From: Luzula sylvatica
Taxonomy: Eukaryota > Streptophyta > Magnoliopsida > Poales > Juncaceae
Assembly (NCBI GenBank): GCA_946800325.1
Contig: OX326959.1
Coordinates: forward strand, 25,427,447-25,491,446
Reading direction: 5' to 3'
DNA length: 64,000 nucleotides
In this document: piece after piece, positions 1-13,079 of the stretch
How the letters are laid out: the number at the start of each line of letters is the position of its first letter
How positions within the stretch are numbered: position 1 is the stretch's first letter
The notes under the pieces: generated by a model
Told to the model about the DNA's origin: nothing
What the model saw: the letters and a program-made list of their open reading frames with translations, nothing else
Database searches by the model: none
Position numbers and translations under genes: made by a program

Positions 1-580
1 AACAGTGATTGAGGTGACCTGCTAAAAGAAAGAAACCATTCTTGTTTTGTTTGGATCAATATAGAGAGTACGATACAATAGCCTTCTTTTTTTGTATAAT
101 ATTAAAGCTACCAGGAGAAAGAGAAAGATAATGTTCCATGGTGCTCCTACTTTTGAATGGGCCCTGTTGACCAGTCCTCTCAATCTAGATCTCTCTCCAT
201 AATCCATATACACAAACAAGTTAGACTTAGCCACGAAGGGAGTGAATTCGACCAAATGGTTTAGACTTTACACTCTAATTCAGTATTGTTAAAATATATA
301 TTCAACACTTTTCAGTCTTCAAGTCTTAACTAAGTTTTCATCTCCAAACAAAAAGACCAAGGGCTTGTTTGGATGCTCAAGTAATTCCTAGTTTAGTATA
401 GTCTAGGAAAAAATAGATAAATCTTAAGATATCAATGTTTAGATTCTACTAAGCTAATGCTTGGGATATTTAATTAAGTGTTTTATAAGGTATTTTGTAT
501 AGATAATAGTTAATAAAAAACTTGGCTTTTAGCTATATATGGTTTTTGGATTTTGTAGGAATTGTTTAACATTTTTAAAA
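1..580. other. Intergenic, no gene seen
   Basis: AT-rich sequence. A 77-codon minus-strand reading frame at 22-255 has no recognisable domain or splice context and is not called. Nothing else is supported before the MITE at 590. Confidence 0.5.
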
Positions 581-589
581 TAATATATA

Positions 590-1252
590 GGGGATATACA
601 TATTTACCCTTTTCTTAAAATTAAAATTACATATTTACCTTTCTTAAAATTAAAATATCATATTTATCCTTTCATAAATCTAAAATATCATATTTACCCA
701 AAAATATAAAACCATCTAATTTCTCTGTTAAAATTAACGGTCAACTATTTTACCCTTTACATATTTACCCATCTAAAAATCTAAAAATATCATATTTATC
801 CAAAGAATATAACAATGTAATTTCATAGATAACAATATAAACACAAAATATACATGAATAAAATTTTAAAAGATAATCATTCTACCAATCTCAAATGACA
901 AAAAAAAAATGTAAGAAATATAGCTTCATTGCAAAAATATAACAATAACTAAAAATATTATTAAATTGTAGGGCGTGATTTCTTCTTGTCGAGTGAGTAA
1001 GGATACTTATGTTATTTTTAAATTATTGGGAGGATAAAAATGATATTTTTATTTTTAGAAGGGTAAATATGCAAAGGATAAAATAGTAATTTTAAATGTT
1101 GACCGTTAACGTTAACGGAGAAATTGGATGGTTTTTAATTTTTGGACAAATATGATATTTTAGATTTATGAAAGAGTAAATATAATATTTTAATTTTAAG
1201 AAGGGTAAATGTGTAATTTTAAATTTAACAAAGGGTAAATACGTAAATCCCC
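590..1252. mobile_element. MULE-type MITE with long terminal inverted repeats
   Basis: A 663-bp element with no coding capacity. Both ends start with GGGGAT (read inward) and the arms stay alignable for roughly 200 bp, with repeated TATTTACCC-type blocks. It is flanked by a perfect 9-bp duplication TAATATATA (581-589 and 1253-1261), the target-site length typical of Mutator-like elements. The same family occurs at about 33220-33395 and at 48517-49118. The duplication is seen directly; the superfamily is inferred from its length and the arm structure. Confidence 0.85.
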
Positions 1253-1261
1253 TAATATATA

Positions 1262-2036
1262 TTAAGGTTAAAGGAGTCAATCTGCATGAATACCTGATTA
1301 ATAAAAAATTTCATAGACACTTTCACATAGAGTTTGACAAATTGTTGCAGAAGGAACGGAAAACATGATTCGTTTTCGTTTCGTTCTTGTTTTTGTATTA
1401 ACAATTTGGATAACAACAATATATCAGTGAAGTATGATGCATTGATACGCTGTCCTCTAACAATGTCGAAATCCGAAGTTTAATAAAAATCCTTGTAATG
1501 GTTAGTTTGATCCGGCTTTAGCAATGAGAGAGACAACTCGTTGAGAGGTCCTTGATCATCATATACAATCTAGCATGGATTTTTAGAGGTCCTTGATCAG
1601 TGAAGGTCTGCGCAATTCGTTTCCTCCATATTGTCCAAATCATGACAACCAATTTGCGTTCCATTCTCGATCTTCCTCTCGAGATCTCCTTTTTTCCTAT
1701 TTTTTAGCCAAAACTCTCTATCATTTGCACCTTTGTATCGTAAATCATTCATTGTAGTCATCGGCAGGGCCTTAGAGAATGTGCAGTAATATAAAAGGAT
1801 TGTGTTGAAACACGTCTTCGGTCATTGCCGACCCGAGAAAGGTGGGTATAGTTTGTAAGGGTGGGGCAAGACAAATGTACGTAGATTGATCGTATTAAAT
1901 GAGCCAAATCATTAAGAAAGAAAGAGAATTAGTGTCTCGGTGCTAGTAATTAGATTTAGGCTACTCCATTAATTCCATAAAAATCACATATAATCGTAGT
2001 TCATAGTGATTCGCTGTCGAAGTCCTCCTTGTAGAG
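1262..2036. other. Intergenic, no gene seen
   Basis: No reading frame over 60 codons and no repeat I can define. Nothing supportable. Confidence 0.5.
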
Positions 2037-2048
2037 TCATTTAGTTAA

Positions 2049-2328
2049 AAGGGAAAATATACCATGCCCTCCAATCTCACCCTCATCATCCTTGATGAAT
2101 TAGACAAATTAAGATTAGTTAGGTTGATTAACGATTAAATTAAGATTAATTGAAACGTCAATTCATTTTAATATGTTACTATTAATACATATTAATTGAC
2201 ATGTTAATTCAATTAACCGATTAATTAACATGTTAATTCATTCAATTAACGGTGCTAATCAATCCAATTAAATATTTTTGTCACGTCATCAAAGGCGTTT
2301 GAGTAAGTTTTGGAGGCACCATATGTAA
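2049..2328. mobile_element. MITE, family with TACCATGCCC-type ends
   Basis: A non-coding element of about 280 bp, full of TTAATTAAC-type words, whose ends are imperfect inverted copies: ATACCATGCCCTCC at the left, GGAGGCACCATATG at the right. A 12-bp direct repeat, TCATTTAGTTAA, flanks it at 2037-2048 and 2329-2340. Related elements lie at 37553-37859 and 55854-56117, where 9-bp duplications are seen. Confidence 0.7.
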
Positions 2329-2340
2329 TCATTTAGTTAA

Positions 2341-4176
2341 CATGGTCCTATTTTGATTCGATGTTTAAGATTTCTAGACCCCGTGTATTTTGGAGAGACA
2401 AATAGATTCCCAACTTGCAAAGCAATGTCCCCCATTACTCTTTCTTCTCCTTTCCAAATTAACACTTTCGTTGGTTTTGAGATCTCATCAATTAACCATT
2501 CTGTGAATATAAAAGTTTGCATACATGTGGGGGTAAATCTTGTATTTCCATATTTGAAGTCAAATTGTGAAGTAATTAGTGAAGGGAGATTCGTACATTA
2601 ATTAGTAGTGGAAGTTTTTTTTAATCTATGAGCTATGAAATTCATCAATTGTGTGTGGAAGAATGAACTTTGTAACACTAGACAATATTAATTATATATA
2701 CGGATGGTATAAAAAATACATCTTGCTTTTTCATTAATTAGTTTAGATTTATCATCGTAGGTTTTTATTTGAGTTTGGAAAAATGATATAAAACAAACTA
2801 CTCCACAACTAAACAAATGCGAAGCAATTACATTCTGATTGTTGAAATGTAAGGATTTCCAGGTGCTTATTATTGTGTTTTTTTACTTCCAAGAAGTGAT
2901 TTTCCACATAAATTTCAGTTTTTGGAGATTTTAAAAAAATATATCATCACGAAATACTAATAAAAAATTGGAAAGAGAGCTTCTAATGCATTATGGACCG
3001 TCCATTTTAATCACGAAACAGTGCGTGACAAAACGCATGCTTAAAAAAAAGTGCGGACAAAAAATTAGACGAGTGGTCACTTCTTTCGGACAATGTCCAT
3101 AGATAGTTGTTTTATACGTTAAACTTCATATTTATGTCTTTCAATTTATATATTTTTACAATGAAAAAATATAAATAACAACAGAATTTTATCCATAGTT
3201 TAGAAAAAATTATATAAATATTTAGTTAGTTGTTTTTATACATTTCATCTTCATATTTATACATTTTTACAATGAAAAATATATAAATAACAATATATAT
3301 ATTTCGTAGTACAGAAAAAATATAAAAACAACAGATCTTCAATTCAAGTATTTAAAAAGTTATAAATAATAGTAAAAAATATAAAAAATGTATAGTAAAA
3401 CAGTATAAATAATAATAAAAAAGAATTAGTAAAAGGTATAAATAATAACATATCTTTTATAACTAATAAAATAATATAGCAAAAGGTATAATTAATAATA
3501 AAAATGATATAAATAACAACGTATATTTTATTCCTATAATATAACAAAAGGTATAAAATAATATAAAAAAGATATAAGAGAAGTTAAGGCTAGCGTGGGG
3601 CGAGAAGACACCGGGCAAATCGGACAATGAGAAAATTCGGAATGCATCCAAACTGCAATTATGTGGGCAATGGGCAACGGACGGTTATTGGGCGTTCGTT
3701 TCGGTGGAGTGCAAAAATAATTCTCAATTTGAAATCTAGTATTTTGTTTTTGCAGTTCCTACAATTTTCATTTTTTTGTTGGTTTTTATATTTTATAATC
3801 CTAAACATAAAATCACCTATTATATCTTATGTATATTTTTAGGGAAAATTCTGCTCTCACGTCCTGCCACGTAAGCTGTTTCTCTCTACTTTTTTTTTAT
3901 TTGTTGTGGTTTGCTTCATATATGTTATGTGTTGCTTTTATGGAAAGATTGGAGTATAATTTGGCTAGACCTGTTCCACGTGCACCAAGAGACAAATAAA
4001 ACAACTCAGTCTTCTAGACCACGGTGCACCAATTACTCAAATTATACCGGAAAAAATAACACATACTTCTGTTCTCTCCCTCTCTCCTCTCATTTTCCAC
4101 GACGCGAAAAAGAAAAAAAAAACTCAAACCCTAGCGGACGCGCTAGAACCCTAACGGGCTACTTTTGGCGAAGATC
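2341..4176. other. Intergenic, including low-complexity AT-rich tract and possible promoter
   Basis: From about 3160 to 3570 the sequence is degenerate ATAAATAA/TATAAAAA low-complexity repeats, and short frames there are not credible. From about 3960 to 4176 it becomes less AT-rich, with a CACGTG G-box core near 3976, CT-rich stretches and AAACCCTA-type words typical of plant 5-prime leaders. This is consistent with a leader for the candidate exon starting at 4177. Confidence 0.45.
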
Positions 4177-4279
4177 ATGAGGGCGATATTTGGCGCGACG
4201 ATGGCCATGACGACGTCGGTTACTGCGGCAACGACGTCGTGCACCTTTTCCGCGAGCTCAGTTAGGAAAAAGAAAGAAG

Positions 4280-6782
4280 TGTTGTTTAATTTAGACCTAG
4301 AGTGGGTGAATAGGTAATCCTAAGGTCCGATTTTCGCGGTAATGGTCTACAATTCTAAATTTTTTCGGAAGCGTTAATAATTATGATAGATAAAACAATA
4401 CCAAAAATAAATAACACAAGATATTTGTTTACGGAGTTCGGTAGGTGTTTGTTATGTAGCTTTAACTCACCGACTACTTGCTCAATCGACCGATTCGATT
4501 GAATACAAGTACCTACATCTCCGGTGATGCTTTGTGTCGTTTCGACTTTCGATTGAATTCCCGTATCAACTCTCACAAGATTTTGCCTAGATCGATTTAC
4601 ATGTTTCTATCAATCTATGACGGACTTTACAACTTTTGTACTAGCCTATCACAATTTCTACTACGAACTTAACGTGATCGGTCACGCAAGTTGGGAATCG
4701 TATGTAGATGGATTCGAAAGGGATCTATACTCTCTAAGAATGTTTATATGTATTGAGCTCAAGATCATTGCCGGAGGTTTTCTCTATTTTTGATAGTGTA
4801 AGAATAATGAAAGAGTTGGAGAGAGAAAACTAGGAAGGGTTCTATTTATAGAACACATAGACCCTTCCTTAAACCCATAAAATATGTATAGTCTGTTACA
4901 ACGGAAGTGAAGCTCCATTGTAATGGACCCAAGATCAAACTAGGCGTTACAGCCAATATATTCGAAAAGTCCCATACTCCGTTACAATAGAGGATAGTTC
5001 CGTTGTAACGGAAGGTCAGTAATAATGAGGAGTTATAACGGACAAGCTGTGTCCGTGGTAACGGAATCATTACTGTAATCCAGACTTGGTTTGTGAAGGA
5101 AATACAGTTATAGATCAACTAGTAGATTACACACATAATGATAGAGGAACGTACGCGTTCGTCGATACGATTGGATGCATAATAAGATTTTGCAAATCTG
5201 AGAGAAATAACATAGTCTCTCATGACGGACTGGTTGGTCCGTCATGACGGACCAATAGGTTAATCTGTCATATTACACATATTATACACACTCCGTCATG
5301 ACGGACTGGATGGTCCGTTGTGATGGACCAAAAGGGTATATGTGTACCAATCTGTGAGTATGAGTCATGACGGACTGGTTGTCTGTCATGACTGAGGTGT
5401 ATCATGACTGACTATATGGTATGTCATGACGGACTATGAGTAACTGCTATTTCCAGTAACTGTGACTAGTGCGTCATGGCGGACTATGATACAAATTCTA
5501 TATTAGCAGTTTTCATTGTGCTCATTAATCCTCCATTAATTATGGTGTTAATATAAGATCTAGGTGAATCTTTCATCTGTCTCTAAGCTTCATTTTGTGA
5601 CAGAATGTGATTCTAAGACAACAGAGAAAAAACGTGTGAGACGAGTTAGAACACCATGAGAGATTGGTTGATCAAGCAAGTTTACGGCGATTTTAGGGGA
5701 ATCGCGCGAAACCAAAAAATGTTAGCTCGAGGTGGATACGAGTAGAGAGATTTCATCTGAAATCCTCTATTGTGATCAAGTGAGAGCATGATGAAGGACG
5801 AACGGGATGCGATCCGGTTTTATACGACAAATCGGAGCTCCATCAAAGGTGTCGAATCGCGCAGGAATGGGACGTGCATGTTACCGAGGATTGGAGCAGC
5901 GAAAGGGCAGCAACTACGTGAACAACCCGTCTCCGTGATCAATTTCACGCGGTATGTCTCTATGTATAAAAGAGTTATATTCATAGGTAGTTGCATTTCA
6001 TGATTTGTACTTTCGAGTCGTCGACGTGGTCCTCGGGATCGGGTCGGACCGGGCCTCACAATCCGCTGCGCGGGGCTCGGTAGTGACTCCGATGCCCAAC
6101 AGTTTGCTCATAAGGTTCCGTTGTAACGGTAAGAGTTCCGTTACAATGTTTATGGTATGTCTGATACAACGGATTGATGACTCTGTTGTAACGGAATCAT
6201 TACTGTAGTCCCGACTTGGTTTGATCATAAGGTTCCGTTGTAACGGTAAGAGTTCCGTTACACAACGTTTATGATATGTATGTTACAACGGATTGGTGAT
6301 TCTGTTGTAACGGAAGTTGTGTATTATGCAAACCAATATTATCACATATAGGTCCGTTACAATGGACTATTTGGTCCGTTATAACGAAACTAATAATGTA
6401 TGTCTGGTGAGCAATTTCACCATTTGTATCACTTTCGAATATACTTATTTGGTGAATATTGATCCTAATAGTTCATGAAGAAGTTTAGGGATATCTATAA
6501 GTTGTTTGGTGATTTTTGTAATATCCCAACTTGCGGAAATCTTCGATGTATTGATTTTTTGATTCCTCGACATATCGACACTTTGACATCTTGAGTCTTC
6601 TTTAGTGATCTTGATGTTCCTTAGCTTTTTCTTGAGTGCTTGCGTATATGTCTGTGCTTGATTCTTCTTTTGATCCTTTTGCGGGCCATACCTATATCTC
6701 CTACATGTTGTACTTACGCAAATTCTTTAGTAGCATTGACATTGTTTTGAGATAATCAAACAACCGGAAATTTGAATCAACA
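4280..6782 (+). mobile_element. Solo LTR (TGTTG...CAACA) containing a second nested solo LTR
   Basis: The element starts TGTTGTTTAAT and ends GAATCAACA, with 5-bp target duplications AGAAG at 4275-4279 and 6783-6787. After removal of the nested insertion (5094-6101 plus a 5-bp duplication) it is about 1.49 kb. No internal domain, PBS or polypurine tract is present, so it is best read as a solo LTR. It carries many copies of a short palindromic word of the form TTCCGTTACAACGGAA on either side of the nested element, for example around 4890-5060 and 6113-6380. The strand is nominal. Confidence 0.8.
5094..6101 (+). mobile_element. Nested solo LTR of the copia family seen at 7917-14732
   Basis: It starts TGAAGGAAATACAG and ends GATGCCCAACA, with perfect 5-bp duplications GTTTG at 5089-5093 and 6102-6106. 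Both ends and a GC-rich block near 6040-6085 (around CCGCTGCGCGGGGCTCGG) match, in reverse orientation, the LTR at 13852-14732. Inside, from about 5220 to 5480, palindromic words such as CATGACGGACTGG and GGTCCGTCATG replace the TTCGTTCGAACGAA words of the other copy. No internal region follows, so it is a solo LTR. Confidence 0.85.
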
Positions 6783-6847
6783 AGAAGACGTAACTAGAGC
6801 CGCCGTATCGACTCCAGATCCGGCGAGCTGCAAACAAATCGTCCAAG

Positions 6848-7330
6848 GTACAATCTACAGTGTCGATGAGAGTTTCGAATGGTCTGCTTTCATCTCAAAA
6901 TTAGGGTATTGTTCTGGAACGCTTACTATTTAAATGGTTCATGGAGCAGTATCGGAAAATACCAGATTGTTCTATTTAGGGTTGCTTATCCACGGAGCAG
7001 TATCGCAGATTGTTCTATTTAAATGGTCCGTGGAGCCCCGCTTATTCGAATTAATCGGTGATTCGGCTCCGTGCATACCAATTGCTCGATGAAATGCCTC
7101 ACTAAATCTGGTCAGTTCCTCTCATAATTAGGGTTTGAATTTGTGGGCTAGGGTTTTTCTGGTAATTTTGAATTAATCAATACAATTATTTGAGTCGACT
7201 CTATTTAGTTTGTAGTTTTCGGAATTGGCATGGGGCAATATCGAAGCGTGCTTCAAATCCTCTACGACAACAAGGTGAGCTTCGAATGGTCTGCGACACG
7301 AATTGAATCTGGACTTTTCTAAGAAGTTGG
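6848..7330. other. Non-coding, no gene seen
   Basis: Follows the second part of the candidate exon. It contains two similar segments, GAGTTTCGAATGGTCTGC near 6868 and GAGCTTCGAATGGTCTGC near 7276, suggesting a local duplication. No coding region is supported. Confidence 0.45.
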
Positions 7331-7331
7331 A

Positions 7332-7890
7332 TTCTGGTTGCCTTGGATTTAACGAGTATGCGGGGCACGATTCTCTTTTCTGGTTGCCTTCGATTTAACG
7401 ATCTTCTCTGGTTGCCTTGGACTTACCTAGTATGCGGGGTATGCGTCTCTTTTCTGGTTGCCTTGGATTTAACGAGTACACGGTATACGTCTTTTTCTGG
7501 TTGCCTTACGCGGGACACGCGTCTCTTTTCTGGTTGCCTTGGATTTAACGAGTACGCGGGATACTCGTTTCTTTTCTGGTTGCCTTGGATTTAACGAGTA
7601 TGCGGGATACACGTCTCTTTTCTCGTTGCCTTGGATTTAACGAGTACGCGAGATACGCGTCTCTTTTCTGGTTTCCTTGGATTTAACGAGTACGCGGCGC
7701 ACACGTCTCTTTTCTGGTTGCCTTCGACTTAACGATCTTTCCTGGTTGCCTTGGACTTACCGAGTATGCAGGATACGCGTCTCTTTTCTGGTTGCCTTGG
7801 ATCTAACGAGTACGTGGGCTACACGTCTTTTTCTGGTTGCCTTGGATTTAACGAGTACGCAGGATACGTGTCTCTTTTCTGGTTGCCTTA
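7332..7890. repeat. Minisatellite, about 14 units of 46 bp
   Basis: Each unit begins CTGGTTGCCTTGGATTTAAC and continues GAGTACGCGGGATAC followed by a CTCTTTT run. Full units are about 46 bp; several are shortened, for example near 7396 and 7729. Overlapping plus-strand frames cross the array only because the unit is rich in open codons, and they are not genes. The array abuts the truncated copia LTR on its right. Confidence 0.85.
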
Positions 7891-10800
7891 TACTAAGATC
7901 GATGATGATTTTTTCCAGAGTTCGAACGAACCATAGTTCGAACGAACCATATTTGTTCGTTCGAACGAACCATCTCCTGGTTCCTGAGTTTACACAATCT
8001 CATTGTGAACTCAACCATTTGATCATCCTTATTTGTACGTTCTTCTAGTTGATCCAAAATTGTATTTCCTTCAGTCTCCCACTCAGTTTCAGATCGAACT
8101 AAAGATTGTACCAATGTATATCATATATACATTTGTTTAGAGAAAATCTATGTATATCACATATGCATTGATTATATATTCAAGCCCGAAATAAGACAAC
8201 TCTATGTGTGACCGCGTAGGTTCGTATCAAGCAATGGTAGTAAACTTATGCCTAAGTTCACGTGCTCATGAGAGGGATCTAGGAAAGAATCCATCGTAGC
8301 TTTCCCAAGTTGAAAACGAAAAATGATTGTGATCATTTATACCCATCTCGAACAGTGGTGTTTAGCTCTCTTGTTCACGATATCCGTCAATCAAAAGGCA
8401 CGGTAATAGTCATCCTTATAATTTGATTGACTAAACTTATTATCTCGATACCGAATTGAATCAATAAACACAATCAATATTAACAATTAATATCATTGAC
8501 TCTGGCCAGAGATTTCATTGATCAATTCATCGATAGGCCTAAGGGATATCTCTTTCTCTCGAAAGGAACAATTTCTATCTTGATGATTCACATCAAATTC
8601 CATGTTTCAGATAATACCCGATCATAATCCCATGACCATCATGTTACAGATAGTGCAAGATTATATCTAAGCATCATGTTACGCACCAAAATTGATCTAT
8701 GATCATCTCAAGTGTGAAGAACTAAGACCTCATTCGCTACGATTCCATCTGCAATGACTAAACCATGTCATGGTATCGCACTTTTGGTCAAGTCACAATA
8801 TGCATAACCTAATGCATATCCATATTCCCGATTCGACAAACTATTTGTCCTATGATTAGTAAAACATAATCATCACCTCGGCGAATATGCTAGTGTACAC
8901 GTTAGTATATTATCTTATAATAGATATACTTATCACATAAGTATCCTAATCGTGACTAGGGACGTTTTTGAAATATAACTTTTGAAATGTGACGGTTTTA
9001 CTTAACATAATCACGTATTATGTAGACGCTCATACAAGTCATAATTCAAGGTTCGTGTAATCAAATTACACAACCTCGCACAAGTTTTCATATAAGTATA
9101 AATGCAATTAAAATTTTAAAATTTTGAAATGCACTAATATAGAGTAAGTATTGTTTGATGCAGCGTTTACACCTATAATCTCTGCTAGGACTATAATCTC
9201 TGCGATGACTATCGGTATTAGATAACTATACCTCAAGTCTCTTCCTCCTCTAGGTATCTCTATATCTATAGTCTTCGCATGACATTCATGCTTAACTAAG
9301 AAGAAAGCAGTTTTTGTAAACGGTTCCGCTACGTTCCCGTTAGTGTCAATTTTCGTTAGGTATCCAATACCTATTGAATATAAGTTTGGAGTGGTTATGT
9401 TATTTCAATTTCTTTTGGTTTGTGCTATTTCGACCATCGAAATAGATAACCATATAATCCTATTACTTGGGACAATACCAAGTATGATCAACACCTTGAT
9501 CCATAACGTTTCCATTTTGGCTTCGTAAGCCGCATTGAAATCTAATTTCATCGTAGAATTTTCATCTTTAGTTGTTGTGAAACTCTTTCATACAACTTCA
9601 TCTTTCTTTAAGCAAAATACTTACACATTTTGTAAATGTGTTGCATGTTTGGAGAAATGTCACCGGTATAACTTTTATCACCGATTCATCCTCCCCACCA
9701 TTTTATATGAGAAATATAGCCTTAATCCTTTCAAAAAGTTTTAAGGATTTATTTATTATTTTCAATGTGAATCCTGGTTTTTAAGGTTGCATAACTATTA
9801 TGCATATGTAATGTATTACCATTATACAAACATTTTAAACCGAATTATATTCTTTCGAATCAACCATATGAAGCATTCGAAACGAATTATTCTCTTGATT
9901 TCATTGATAATTACGACGCTTATTATGAAAAATATTTCAAGAATAGTACATATCATGACGTATTTGGAATATTCTATTGCCGAAACATAAAATATCCATC
10001 TTCCTACTTTTCTTTTGCTCGATGTCGCACATCGATCCTCAGAAAGTTTTACGCCATTCGACACTTGGGAGAAATTCATTCTTGGATTTATGTATTGAAA
10101 ACCATTTTCAATATTTTGTCAATGTACATACTTTGATTTAGATCGAGGAATTTCAAATCTATCTTATAGATCTTTATGTTTATCTCTTAAGTTGTCTCGT
10201 CTAAATTTTTCATAGTGAAACGACAATCGTTTCCCACGAATAATATATCGTTCGTATATATTAATATAAGAAATGTATGTGGCTCCCACTAACCTCCACA
10301 TCTACATAAAGCTTTTCTTTTGTTCTTGATAATATTATAACTAATTATAATTTCATCAGAACGAAATTCTAATTCCATGAATTATTCTTCAATCCATCAT
10401 ATGGATCGTTGAAACTTGTATACTTTTCTTGGATTCTTTTGATCGGTAAAACCATTAGGTTGTGTCACATACACATCCTCTAATTTTCCTATAAAGGAAT
10501 ATGGTCTTGTCATCCATTTGTCAAAGTCCATAGTCATACTATGTGAAATGGCAAATATAATCCGAATGGATCAAGCATGATTATTTGTGAAACCGTTTCT
10601 TCATGATCATATCATGAATTATTAAAGCTTTTCACAACTATGCTTGCTTCGTAAGTATACATATTCTAATCCACGTCAGTTTTCATCTTGAAAACTCACT
10701 CACATCCTATGGGTCATACCCTAAGAAATGTTTAAATTAAGTTTTAAACTTGACAACATACGTGGATTGAATCATAGATTCTATGGAACCATGCCATATG

Positions 10801-13079
10801 GAATTGCATTCTTTGCAGTATCATTTTAGTTCATCGACTCATCATGTATGAGTTCGATTCGCTTGTCACATCTGTTTATAAATTCAAAATTTATCGATTT
10901 GTGACGTGCCTAAATTGATCTATAATTTGCTTTGTGATCTTGACTTGGATTCATCAATTTTTCATGAAATTCCAATCATATTCATCGGTTCAATGTTCCA
11001 TTTTGAGTCTCGAACCTTTCGAGATTGATTCATCTCCCACTAGCCCGCATAGATATAAGTGACATTAAGTTCCAAACTTATGCACATTAAGTCATCCTCT
11101 AAGAAGGTATCTCTTCGAACTATGAAAATCTAATTCTCATTGGGATTTAATAAATGGTATCCTTTAATTTCTTTAAAAATACTCGATGAATGAACATATC
11201 AAGATTTGAGATTTAGTTTATCCAAAACCAGTTTTCGAATTCAAATCTCCAAATCTTACAAAAGTTAACATCGGAAGTTTTCATTAACATTGAACTATTA
11301 ACGTGCCCGACTTTGGCCTGAAACAACGTTAACTCTCAATTTAATTTATTTCCGATCCATATCACGTATGGGGTCTTTTGTACCGACTTAGAAGGTATGT
11401 GATTGACCTTGGTCTTAAGAGTAAATTTCCAAATCTTATTTGGAAAAATTAATTTTGATTTATCATCTATCAAACAATGTCCAACAAAGTTTGATTCCTC
11501 CTTTCGGACACATTAATCTACATTGATGTTCCGAATGAAAATAACTATGAAACTTTTTCATAAATTTTCTAGATGATTATCATACTCATAGCTTAAAAAT
11601 GCTCGTCTCTTCGATCTTATCGAAAGACTTTCATTTTCTCGCTTAGTTGACTTCGTATTTCATTTCGAAACGTTTTTGAACTATTCAAAATTATGTTTCA
11701 AACGCATTAAATAGATATCTTTATATCTACAATAATCGTTGGTAAATATAATGAAATATTGGTAGCCTCCTCTCGCCTCCGAACTTACTTATTTACACAC
11801 ATTCAAAATGTATGGATTTTGATAAGTCATTGACCGGTTTTCCAACCTTTGGAATGACACTTTTGTCATCTTGCTTATTAAACAAGTCTTGTACTTGTCA
11901 TGCGAATCTTATTCGAATGAAACTAGTATTCCATCCAATGGATTCTAGAAATGTGTATCTCATACAGGTAGTCAAGATGATAATGTCAAAAGAAGCTATT
12001 CCTATCAACATTTGGATTAATCCTCCTCGGATTTAACCTTTCTTTTGATATTGAGACAACAACTTGCCCAAATCCTTGATTGAGACAACATTTGTCTTAA
12101 TTGCCCTTAGACTCTTATTTCTTATAATTCTTCAAACTCTTTTGAAGATCCGCGTCTATGCATGTCAACATCCGACATACAATATTATTTGACTCCTTCT
12201 CAAGTTTGTCAAATTCTGGCTTTCTCTAAAGCCTCGTGAATGTGAATCGGTTCCACAAATTTCGTGTCCAACACGTAACTCTTGCATTCTTGCCTAAGAA
12301 CCATTCTTAGGATATGGTGTTAATCAAGGTAGTTCCGTTTCACAAACTGTTCTTTCTCTAATATCGATCATATCGATATGATATTGGTGTTGCTTAAAAT
12401 TATTATTCTACGTGAATTATCAAATTGACAACTAACCGTGCGTACTTATTCCATATGCTTATATGATATGAAATATGTTAATTTTATCAAATCAATAACC
12501 CTAATATTGATTCGGGATTATTAATCCAATAACACCTTAAGACCCATATTTCATGATCCTCCCACAAGTGACTTTGGCAGACAAATGTGATCTCACTATT
12601 TAGGTAGAATAAATCCAATCACATCCAATGTGACTCTTGACCCTTTATAGGATTTCGATATCGGACCACATCATATATATTATCCAAATTCCGTTTGTGC
12701 ATCCTAACTATGCCCCGAACCCCTATCGGATTAGCTTGGACGGTTAAGTCACAACCGTGATCAAGTATCGTTCAATTGAACTACAAACGCGCCCGACTTT
12801 GGCCTGAACCAGCGTTTGTCTCCAATTAACGCGTGCCTCTAACGTTGATACCTACAACATTGCACGTCCGACTTTGGCCTGAAACCGTGCAAAGTGTAAG
12901 ACCAACCTTGGAGGTTGTGAACATGGAAGGCATTTTATGACTTAAATATTATTTAGGGATTTTATTGTAAATATAATCATATTATATTGATTTGTACAAG
13001 TTACTTCGATGAAATATGTGAATTTATGAGCATGATTTAAACAAATTTCGAATTTGTATTCTCAAAATACCAAATCAGC

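Larger units (their letters stand above)
4177..6847 (+). pseudogene. Candidate host exon split by an LTR insertion
   Basis: A GC-richer reading frame starts at ATG 4177 (MRAIFGATMAMTTSV) and runs 34 codons to 4278. It resumes after the inserted element: skipping 4280-6787, that is the element plus its duplicated AGAAG, the frame stays open from 6788 to 6847 and ends at a plausible donor (CCAAG/GTACAA). The Ala/Ser/Thr-rich, acid-poor start would suit an organelle targeting peptide. No downstream exon was found: beyond 6848 come intron-like sequence, a minisatellite and a retroelement. I recognise no family. The split itself is well supported by the 5-bp duplication, but whether this was ever a protein-coding gene is uncertain. 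Confidence 0.35.

Noticed and set aside
361..400. Tourist/Harbinger-like end (GGCTTGTTTGGATGCTC)
   Set aside because: No partner inverted end or TWA duplication could be found nearby.
7343..8048. Plus-strand frames over the 46-bp minisatellite
   Set aside because: The unit is not a multiple of three and the frames only reflect its lack of stop codons.
9822..10079. 85-codon minus-strand protein
   Set aside because: It is a piece of the decayed copia reverse transcriptase, not an independent gene.
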